A DNA stretch of 5,939 bases from Candidatus Kapaibacterium sp. (GTDB lineage: Bacteria > Bacteroidota > Ignavibacteria > Kapaibacteriales > UBA2268): the NCBI GenBank assembly GCA_938038165.1, contig CALHRB010000196.1:1-5939 (forward strand), written 5' to 3'. Below the pieces are notes generated by a model. The model had not been told where the DNA came from. It was given only the letters and a program-made list of their open reading frames with translations, and made no database searches. Position 1 is the first letter of the stretch. Every line of letters begins with the position of its first letter. The translations under genes and the position numbers were made by a program. Shown in pieces: positions 1 through 5,939 of this stretch.

Positions 1-1
1 T

Positions 2-133
2 ATTGAAGGTGAAATTGAAATTGATAAAAATTTATTAACTAGAAGAGATGCAGTTGGTTTGTCAGATTGTCAACAGGTGTATATTAAAGCTTTAAAAGAC
101 TCAGAATTATTATTTATAGAAATTCCATCATAA
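2..133 (+). CDS. Pirin family (bicupin) protein, C-terminal fragment
   Basis: This is an open frame running in from the left edge: 43 codons ending in TAA at 131-133, with the start outside the window. The residues read as the end of a pirin-like second cupin. There is a strand IEGEIEID, then the signature LLTRRDAVGLSD (residues about 11-22 of the fragment), then a strand QQVYIKALKDSELLFIEIPS. In pirin relatives, including the YhhW/YhaK group, this corresponds to the stretch where an Arg-Asp/Gly-Asp turn is followed by 'ala-x-x-dse-LL-ie-x-P' at the C-terminus. Such proteins are small cytosolic cupins. Some have quercetinase activity, but most are of unknown function and no reaction can be assigned here. 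The metal-binding first cupin is not visible. The VWA gene begins 13 bases downstream on the same strand, so cotranscription is likely. Only the tail is seen, so the family call rests on one motif region. Confidence 0.68.
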   Translation: MEGEIEIDKNLLTRRDAVGLSDCQQVYIKALKDSELLFIEIPS

Positions 134-146
134 ATTATTGAATTGA

Positions 147-2327
147 ATGAACAGTTTTAACATAGGATTATCAGGTTCGGTTTGGATTTATCTACTTTTA
201 GTTCTAATTTCTTTTGGACTCACTCTATATACTTACAGAGTTACAGTTCCACCAATAACAAACTTTTTTAGAACAATCCTCATAATTTTGAGAACGCTCG
301 CTATTTCATTACTGCTTTTTATAATATTCGAACCCATCTTGACAAAAATCACTGCTAACATTGTTAAACCAAAAGTCGCAGTTTTGATTGACAACTCCCT
401 TTCAGTTGCCATTAATGACAGTCGTGGCAATCGAAAACAGGAAATGATGAAAGCGTTAAAAAATTCTGGAATAGTAAATTTCAAGGACGATGAAGTCGTT
501 TTTGCTCAGTTCGATTCTGATGTAAATAGCTTTTATTCATTTCACCCAGACTCACTTAAATTCAAGGGGCAATCAACTGACATATCCAGAGCAATTAACT
601 GGGCTGCGAAAAATATAGAGACTCAAAATATTCAGGCTGTATTGATGTTCACTGACGGAGCTTTTAATTCAGGCATCAATCCGATCTACTCCGCTGAACA
701 ATTCGGTAAACCAGTTTTTATTGTTGGAATCGGAGATTCAAATGAAGCAAAAGACATCGCATTCGAATCAATAATAACAAATGATGTAACTTATGTTGAT
801 AATCCAGTTCCGGTAAATATTAACTTAAAAGTTAACGGTTTCGAGCAAGGGGAAATCAAAGTTCAACTTTTTGATAATAATTCTCAAATTGGAGAACAAA
901 CGATAAACATTAACCCTGAAACAAGAACATATCCACTCATTTTTGAATATAATCCAAAAACTGAAGGAGTTCATAAGCTAACTGCCAAAGTTACTCAGCT
1001 AAAGGGAGAAATAACAACGAAGAATAATCAAATTTCAGAATTTATAAGGGTTTTAAAAGGCAAAAGAAGGATTGTGATATTTGCGGGCTCGCCCAGCCCT
1101 GATTTAACTTTTTTGCGAAACAGCCTTTCGCGGGATCAGGACATCGAAATAAAAACTTTTGTCCAGAAACAAGGAAGTGAATATTACGAAACACCGCCAA
1201 CTCAATCAGAGATTAAAGATGCTGAGTTAATTGTTTTTGTTGGTTATCCAATAGTTTCAACCCCGAATAGCTCTTTAGATTTAATCAAAAACGAATTAGC
1301 AAACGGAAAACCTTTGCTTTTAATTGCCTCGCAAAATCTTGATTATTACAAATTGAAGATTTTAGAGGACTTTATGCCTTTTTCCGTTCAAAGCACTCGA
1401 TCGAATGAGTTTCTGGTTATTCCAGATATAAGCGAAAAAGCTGCCGGAAATCCAATTATAAGAGTGAAAGGAAATGAACAGGACAAAGACTTATGGAATC
1501 AACTTCCTCCGATTTTCAGAACTGAAACATTTGTGCGTGTGAAACCAGAATCTGAAATAATTTCGACTTTTAAAGTCAATAATGTTCCTTTCAAAGAACC
1601 TTTAATTGTTTCTCGCTCTTTTCAGGGACAAAAAACCATTGCTGTGATGGGTTATGGAATTTATCGCTGGAAACTGCTTGGTTACGCCGCTGAAATAGCA
1701 AAAGGACGTAAGGATGCAGTTGATCTGTTTGATATTTTTGTTCAGAATTCAAGGAGATGGCTTTCTGTCAACCAGGAGAAAAAGAATGTATCTATCAAAA
1801 CTAATAAAAAATTCTATGTTTCAGGAGAAAAAATCTCATTTATTGGTCAGGTTTATGATGCTGCATATAATTTTGTTGATAATTCTGTTGTAACTGTAAA
1901 AATTCAAGGCAGTAACGAGCAAAGAGATTTAATGCTTGTTTCAATGGGTAATGGCAGATATATTGCCGATGTGGCAGGTCTAAGGGAAGGAGATTATTCA
2001 TTTAAAGGTACAGCAAGTTTGAACGGGAAGCTATTGGGAACTGATGACGGGCGTTTCTCAATCGGGGATTTGAGTTTGGAATATCAGAATTTTACCATGA
2101 ATGCAAAATTGCTCCGAATGATTTCAGAGAGTTCTGGCGGCAGGTTTTATACTTTCGAAAATGTTTCTGATTTCAAAGATGACTTGAATAATCTAAGAAA
2201 TTTTACCGAAAAATCAATTGTAAATAAGACCGAAACTCCCTTGTGGAATCTTTTCTGGATACTTGTGATTGTCATTGTACTTTTCAGTTTGGAGTGGTTC
2301 ATCAGGAAAAGGCTTGGTATGATCTAA
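147..2327 (+). CDS. BatA-like VWA-domain membrane protein with GATase-like and Ig-like periplasmic regions
   Basis: A 726-residue envelope protein. Helices at about 13-30 and 43-64 precede a long soluble part, and a third helix at about 701-720 ends in the basic tail RKRLGMI. By the positive-inside rule the bulk (about 65-698) is periplasmic. Domain order: a VWA domain at about 76-200 with a complete MIDAS metal site (DNSLS at 82-86, Thr144, TDG at 169-171); a beta-rich CARDB-like segment at about 203-303; an alpha/beta region resembling class I glutamine amidotransferase folds at about 307-535, starting KRRIVIFAG; an Ig-like domain at about 545-640; and the segment LLRMISESSGGRFY, typical of the end of such proteins. 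The whole protein has no cysteine, so the GATase-like part cannot use the usual Cys nucleophile and is probably structural. An in-frame TGA lies immediately before ATG 147, which fixes that as the earliest ATG; no Shine-Dalgarno is visible. Related proteins often sit near MoxR ATPase and DUF58 genes, which are not seen here. A role in envelope protein assembly or metal-dependent adhesion is inference. The stop overlaps the convergent gene's stop. Confidence 0.85.
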   Translation: MNSFNIGLSGSVWIYLLLVLISFGLTLYTYRVTVPPITNFFRTILIILRTLAISLLLFIIFEPILTKITANIVKPKVAVLIDNSLSVAINDSRGNRKQEMMKALKNSGIVNFKDDEVVFAQFDSDVNSFYSFHPDSLKFKGQSTDISRAINWAAKNIETQNIQAVLMFTDGAFNSGINPIYSAEQFGKPVFIVGIGDSNEAKDIAFESIITNDVTYVDNPVPVNINLKVNGFEQGEIKVQLFDNNSQIGEQTININPETRTYPLIFEYNPKTEGVHKLTAKVTQLKGEITTKNNQISEFIRVLKGKRRIVIFAGSPSPDLTFLRNSLSRDQDIEIKTFVQKQGSEYYETPPTQSEIKDAELIVFVGYPIVSTPNSSLDLIKNELANGKPLLLIASQNLDYYKLKILEDFMPFSVQSTRSNEFLVIPDISEKAAGNPIIRVKGNEQDKDLWNQLPPIFRTETFVRVKPESEIISTFKVNNVPFKEPLIVSRSFQGQKTIAVMGYGIYRWKLLGYAAEIAKGRKDAVDLFDIFVQNSRRWLSVNQEKKNVSIKTNKKFYVSGEKISFIGQVYDAAYNFVDNSVVTVKIQGSNEQRDLMLVSMGNGRYIADVAGLREGDYSFKGTASLNGKLLGTDDGRFSIGDLSLEYQNFTMNAKLLRMISESSGGRFYTFENVSDFKDDLNNLRNFTEKSIVNKTETPLWNLFWILVIVIVLFSLEWFIRKRLGMI

Positions 2328-3112
2328 TTCCTGTGCTTAGGCTCAATAGGTGTTGAATAATCAAGATAATTGTTGAACAAGACTTTCAATCCAATGGAAA
2401 AATTTATAAATTTCCACTTATTTTCTGGTAATAGATTATTTAAACCGATAGATATTGAAACTTCTGGCAGAGCTGTAATACTTTTCAACCGATTAAGAGG
2501 GAATTCATAGCAAATTCCTGCTTTCAGAAAAAAATTAAATTTATTGATATTGTTTATTCTTCCATTGTTTTCGTTTCTGGTTCTTTTCCCGTTCTCAAAA
2601 GTCCCTCTGTTTTCGGGTTTAATTAGTAATTCCTTTTGTTCAAAGTTACCATCAATAAGATAATCAAGAGAGAGAGCGGTTAAGAAATTTAAATTGCTAA
2701 TCAGATTAAAAATTAAATTTGTTTCAATAAAAAGAAAATATAAATTAGTCATCAAATGATGTTCGATAACTGCGGTTTCGGAGTTATTATCAATTATTAT
2801 TTTTTTTTCTTCGTTTGACAAAAACAAGGCATCGGTAGATAAAATACCAAATGAAGGAGAAAAAGAAATAGATTTTGAGAGGTATTCCTGATATAATAAA
2901 GAAAATTCAAAACCGCTTCCATTGGCGTCTGTGTATTTTGGACAACAACCTGGAGACTCCGACAGTTGAGAAAAATCGGCTGAATGTTTCGTTAATAGGA
3001 AATTAAGCTTTAATCCAAAAGCGTTTATTCTTTCTCTATTGTTCAGCAGAGTGTCATTTCCTTTGACACAAGAAAGACTAATAAAAAATAATGACAAAAT
3101 TAAGGTTTTCAA
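2324..3112 (-). CDS. Exported protein, probable outer-membrane beta-barrel with CCP motif
   Basis: A 262-residue protein starting at TTG (3112-3110). The TTG is chosen because a signal peptide follows at once: Lys2, a hydrophobic core at about 4-14, and Cys15. No ATG lies nearby upstream in frame, and the next internal Met is about residue 121. Cys15 in SLSC is only a poor lipobox (Ser at -3), so ordinary signal peptidase cleavage near residues 17-20 is at least as likely. The mature part alternates hydrophobic and polar residues in strand-length runs (about 32-42, 67-92, 119-152, 191-202, 211-225 and 233-247) joined by polar, Asn-rich loops, as expected of a small beta-barrel. The segment HSADFSQL followed by SPGCCPKY (43-60) resembles a CCP motif I recall in barrel proteins of Bacteroidota and Ignavibacteria. 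No C-terminal OmpA peptidoglycan-binding domain is present, and the chain ends in a polar tail (EPKHRN). It lies 47 bases after the ATP-grasp/nucleotidyltransferase gene on the same strand, so it may share that transcript. Function is unknown; membership of a described family is uncertain. Confidence 0.72.
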   Translation of the reverse strand: MKTLILSLFFISLSCVKGNDTLLNNRERINAFGLKLNFLLTKHSADFSQLSESPGCCPKYTDANGSGFEFSLLYQEYLSKSISFSPSFGILSTDALFLSNEEKKIIIDNNSETAVIEHHLMTNLYFLFIETNLIFNLISNLNFLTALSLDYLIDGNFEQKELLIKPENRGTFENGKRTRNENNGRINNINKFNFFLKAGICYEFPLNRLKSITALPEVSISIGLNNLLPENKWKFINFSIGLKVLFNNYLDYSTPIEPKHRN

Positions 3113-3159
3113 ACTAATGCAAAAGAAATCATCAAAACAATAAAAAAAATCGGTTAATT

Positions 3160-5939
3160 CTAAGACAAAATTAATTTGTTGTGGTCAGCCACCTTAAGCT
3201 TCATAGCTTGTTTGTTCTCTGGATTAATAAGTTGGGAAAAATAGTTATCTTTTTCTGCTGTTGCCGATGAAAAATAATAGATATCTAATAATTTAAGTAT
3301 CTTTGATCCGGTGAGTTCGTAAATAAAATCCTTCAAAGCAGAATCCCAGGCATCAAGCCAGACGTTCAGTAGTTTCTTTTGTTCTTCTGTGCCAACAAAG
3401 TCAATTAGTAAATCAATATCGGAGTTAAAGGTTGCCGTACGGTTGAAAGTAGTTCCGAACAAATACACGTCCTTGACTCCGAAAAAAACTGGATCGAGCT
3501 CAGAAGCAAGCTTTTCAGCCATTTTAGTTCTAATCTGCCAATGTTCGCTCGAATTTTCATTTATTTCGTAGTTTTTTCCGGTGTTATATAATATTTTTAA
3601 AGTTGGTTCTGCAATAAAAGCAACTGCTTCATCGCTATCGGCATTCATCAATACTTTCAGGATCAAGCCTTTTGTCGAAGCGGGAATATTAATAACTTTT
3701 ACGACATTTTTGAGATATTCAAATTCAGGCAATAATTCCGGAAGCAGGTTATGATTATTATGGAAGAAAGTTTCGCGGAATATAATACCAGTTTCATCGG
3801 GATAAATAGGCAGATATCGAATATTTGATTCAACCAGATCTTGGAAAAAGTGGGTTCCGAACGATAAATCAGGAGTATAATTTCCTTTTTGTTTTGCAAT
3901 TTCGATGAGCATTGAGGTATTACTTATGTCAGCATAGGTAACACGAACTCCGAGAGTTATATCTCCGCGGCTTCCCCATCTGCCTGGACCAATAAGAATG
4001 AATTGCTTGGGTGGCAGAATTTGGTTCAATTTTCCGATAACCCTTCCAACATTTTTTAAATCCTCAAGATTTTTTATCGCAGAATACTCTTCTGGAACGA
4101 CATAGACAATATGAGTGATGTCAGGTACTTTTCCATTGGAAACGAATTTATTTGCATTGAAAATTATTTTTTCATTTGGAATATCTTTCGGGATAACGGC
4201 TGATACACTTTCGCTTGTGGAGCTTTGTGGTCTGCACTGAAGCAGATAAAGATTTTTTCCGTCACTTGCAAATTCAATATCAACAGGTGTTTTGAGTTTC
4301 TGGCTTAAAACGTTGGTCAATGTATAAATCTGCTCAATGATTTTAGTATTAGAAACCAAATTATCAAAAGTAACTATAATATCGTGCTTACGAGTGTCAA
4401 TTCCCAAGCCGACAGGTTTTTTGATATGATCACCTTCCACGATCGAAAAGATTTCGTTCAGCATTGGAAATTTGTTGCCAACTTCCTCTATAATTGTTTT
4501 TATTGGTAAAGTTTCAAAAGTATTTGTTTCGAGATTGATTACATCTATATATTTCGGAGAGTAGTTAATAGCATCAAAATAAGTTTGATTTAATTTGAAA
4601 GAGGGTTGACCGGGAGCAATAAGAATGGGATAGTCATTACCAATTCTGTCAACCGCTCTAGTTCCTAATCCGACAACAATCCTAATAAGACCGTCTTCAC
4701 GCCTGATTCTGGGCGACCATCTGAATTCGTTATTGCTAAATGAGACACCTGCAAAAGCTGGGAAGAAGTATTTTCCAACTTTTTTACCGACGACTTCCTG
4801 AATCATTATTCCCATTTCTTCGTTGAAATCAAGTAAACCACGTTCAATTCTATATCCAATGGGATCAGGACCAAGCACTGAGGCATAAACCTCGGCAATG
4901 GCATCCATCAAAGCAATGAGTTTATTTTTTCTGGTTCCCTGATTCGCAAGGAATAGACTTTTGTATTTTCCGGCAAATGCAGTTCCCAAGCGATCTTCGA
5001 GCAAGCTTGAACTTCGAACAATGATCGGATTATTCCCAAAATCATCTATGGCTCTTGACAATCCGTTCACAACTTCCGGAGGAAAGTTCGAGTTTTTGAA
5101 AGCTTGAATTAAATACTGATATTCCTGACGGATATCGTTCATATCCTTATATTTTTGCTCAATGGCATCCTCGAGATTATTGTAATAGACAAAACTCATC
5201 AATCCGTCAGAACTGATGTACCAGGTTTTTGGCGTCTTAATGCCATCAAGTATGGGATAATCAGCTGCCGAACCTTCGATTATTTTTCTTGCTAAATAAA
5301 TCCCGGCACTTTTACCACCGAGTTTGCCGTGGCTATCGGATGAATAAATCAGATTTTTTAATAGTTCATAGAAATCGTCAATTTTACAATAATCTTTTGC
5401 AATATTGATATATTCAAGTTGGTCATTAAGAAATCGCCTGATTAAGGAAACTTCAATGCCTTTTTGAACAGGAGAGTGCATATTTAAGCTGAACGGAGAA
5501 AGGTGATAATATCTCCTTATGGCTTCGATAATATCAGTCAAAGTACTGTTTGGGGAGGAAATAATCTTAAAGAGATAATTCAACTTATCTTCGTTTATCC
5601 ATTTTTGGATAAGGTTAAGGATTTCAGTTTCGTTTAGATAGTTTAAAGCTATATCGAAAATTTCCTCACTTAATTCAAATGTATTTTGCATCACCTGCTT
5701 TTTTGAGGGACGATTGATTTCAGTCAGGGTTGATTCGCTATCATCAAGCTTTCCAAGCTTGGCATAAATAACTTTAGTTTCTTTAATGCCCTTGCAAAAC
5801 AGATGGTTCAACATTTTATGAGATATAATGGAATAAAGATGCTTGTCAATTTTGCGTAAAAGGTCGAGAATGCTGCTCCATTCTGGCTTTGCGGAGCTAA
5901 TTTTTTTTGTTTTTAGTTCTAAAATAGGAATTGAATGAC
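3160..5939 (-). CDS. PEP/pyruvate-binding (PPDK-type ATP-grasp) protein with C-terminal nucleotidyltransferase domain, 5' partial
   Basis: At least 925 residues are visible. The frame has no stop from TAG (3162-3160) to the right edge, so the start lies beyond 5939. Residue numbers here count from the internal ATG at 5814. An N-terminal helical region runs through about 150. A PPDK/PEP-synthase ATP-grasp domain spans about 155-535: KLGGKSAG (164-171, ATP-contacting Lys), VRSSSLLED (266-274), AFAGKY (279-284), GLGTRAVDR (382-390), IEF with Glu514, and LLQCRPQ (524-530). These match the nucleotide- and metal-binding positions of that fold. Next comes an uncharacterised domain with GPGRWGS (609-615) and GTHFF (653-657). 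A polymerase-beta-type nucleotidyltransferase domain spans about 760-850: GTTFNRT from 787, SDIDLLI (798-804, Asp799 and Asp801) and a probable third acid at Asp844. The phosphohistidine domain (GGxxSH) and the PEP/pyruvate TIM barrel of true PpsA/PpdK are absent, so naming it PEP synthase would be wrong. ATP binding and nucleotidyl transfer are family-based predictions; substrate and partner are unknown. No signal peptide or membrane segment is seen, so it is probably cytosolic. The barrel-protein gene follows after 47 bases. Confidence 0.87.
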   Translation of the reverse strand, partial: HSIPILELKTKKISSAKPEWSSILDLLRKIDKHLYSIISHKMLNHLFCKGIKETKVIYAKLGKLDDSESTLTEINRPSKKQVMQNTFELSEEIFDIALNYLNETEILNLIQKWINEDKLNYLFKIISSPNSTLTDIIEAIRRYYHLSPFSLNMHSPVQKGIEVSLIRRFLNDQLEYINIAKDYCKIDDFYELLKNLIYSSDSHGKLGGKSAGIYLARKIIEGSAADYPILDGIKTPKTWYISSDGLMSFVYYNNLEDAIEQKYKDMNDIRQEYQYLIQAFKNSNFPPEVVNGLSRAIDDFGNNPIIVRSSSLLEDRLGTAFAGKYKSLFLANQGTRKNKLIALMDAIAEVYASVLGPDPIGYRIERGLLDFNEEMGIMIQEVVGKKVGKYFFPAFAGVSFSNNEFRWSPRIRREDGLIRIVVGLGTRAVDRIGNDYPILIAPGQPSFKLNQTYFDAINYSPKYIDVINLETNTFETLPIKTIIEEVGNKFPMLNEIFSIVEGDHIKKPVGLGIDTRKHDIIVTFDNLVSNTKIIEQIYTLTNVLSQKLKTPVDIEFASDGKNLYLLQCRPQSSTSESVSAVIPKDIPNEKIIFNANKFVSNGKVPDITHIVYVVPEEYSAIKNLEDLKNVGRVIGKLNQILPPKQFILIGPGRWGSRGDITLGVRVTYADISNTSMLIEIAKQKGNYTPDLSFGTHFFQDLVESNIRYLPIYPDETGIIFRETFFHNNHNLLPELLPEFEYLKNVVKVINIPASTKGLILKVLMNADSDEAVAFIAEPTLKILYNTGKNYEINENSSEHWQIRTKMAEKLASELDPVFFGVKDVYLFGTTFNRTATFNSDIDLLIDFVGTEEQKKLLNVWLDAWDSALKDFIYELTGSKILKLLDIYYFSSATAEKDNYFSQLINPENKQAMKLKVADHNKLILS

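Noticed and set aside
233..484. Open frame of 83 codons on the - strand inside the VWA gene.
   Set aside because: It lies antisense to the transmembrane and VWA coding sequence, which has clear motifs; no independent start signal or family resemblance.
3113..3159. Possible promoter for the barrel-protein gene in the 47-base gap.
   Set aside because: The gap is A/T-rich, but I could not find a convincing Bacteroidota-type -7 (TAnnTTTG) or sigma-70-type element pair with correct spacing.
3142..3176. Possible terminator after the large leftward gene: a 6-bp TTAATT/AATTAA stem (3169-3174 with 3154-3159, 9-base loop) followed on the - strand by eight T (3149-3142).
   Set aside because: The stem is entirely A:T and short, overlaps the stop codon, and has four bases between it and the T-run. 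In such AT-rich DNA this is expected by chance.
3389..3571. Open frame of 60 codons on the + strand across the nucleotidyltransferase coding region.
   Set aside because: It is antisense to the conserved SDIDLLI region of the leftward gene; its Ser/Lys-rich composition looks like a reading-frame shadow.
3699..3899. Open frame of 66 codons on the - strand overlapping the large gene in another frame.
   Set aside because: It is out of frame with the GTHFF-containing domain, which has strong protein-level motifs; no supporting start signal.
5753..5762. Perfect 10-base palindrome CCAAGCTTGG, next to a second AAGCTT on its left.
   Set aside because: It lies inside the coding region and is explained by the repeated Lys-Leu codons of AKLGKLDD; there is no sign of an operator.
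3160..5939. Annotation of the large gene as phosphoenolpyruvate synthase (ppsA) or pyruvate phosphate dikinase (ppdK).
   Set aside because: Only the N-terminal ATP-grasp domain matches. The catalytic His domain and PEP/pyruvate barrel are missing and other domains occupy the C-terminal half.
1..5939. CRISPR array, tRNA/rRNA genes, insertion sequence or phage-type genes.
   Set aside because: No regularly spaced repeats, cloverleaf-like segments, inverted-repeat-bounded transposase or phage motifs were seen by eye; nearly all bases are inside four ordinary coding regions.

Overview
The window is AT-rich bacterial DNA. The gene content suggests the Bacteroidota/Ignavibacteria side of the FCB group. 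The grounds are a large BatA-like VWA membrane protein, a small outer-membrane-type barrel with a Cys-Cys-Pro motif, no visible Shine-Dalgarno sequences before the starts, and Lys/Asn/Ile-rich proteins. The phylum call is an inference from protein style and was not tested by any search.

Layout, left to right. (1) Bases 2-133, + strand: the last 43 codons of a pirin-family bicupin protein whose start lies left of the window. (2) Bases 147-2327, + strand, 13 bases further on: a complete 726-residue membrane-anchored VWA protein with an intact metal site and a cysteine-free, GATase-like middle region. (3) Bases 2324-3112, - strand: a 262-residue exported, probably outer-membrane beta-barrel protein, read from a TTG start. 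Its stop overlaps the stop of gene 2 in the four bases CTAA. (4) Bases 3160-5939, - strand: a very large protein combining a PPDK/PEP-synthase-type ATP-grasp domain, an uncharacterised GPGRWGS/GTHFF domain and a C-terminal polymerase-beta-type nucleotidyltransferase domain. Its reading frame stays open to the right edge of the window, so its first residues are missing and the ATG at 5814 is probably internal.

The two left genes are probably cotranscribed rightward. The two right genes (47-base gap) are probably cotranscribed leftward, with the promoter outside the window, and the pairs converge tail to tail at 2324-2327. I see no functional link between the two pairs. Gene 2 should act in the cell envelope and gene 3 in the outer membrane, while gene 4 looks cytoplasmic.

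The most interesting object is gene 4. It has what it needs to bind ATP and, separately, a nucleotidyltransferase site, but it lacks the phosphohistidine and PEP-binding barrel domains needed for classical PEP synthase or PPDK chemistry. I saw no RNA gene, CRISPR array, insertion sequence, attachment site or clear terminator. No stretch longer than 300 bases lacks a gene.
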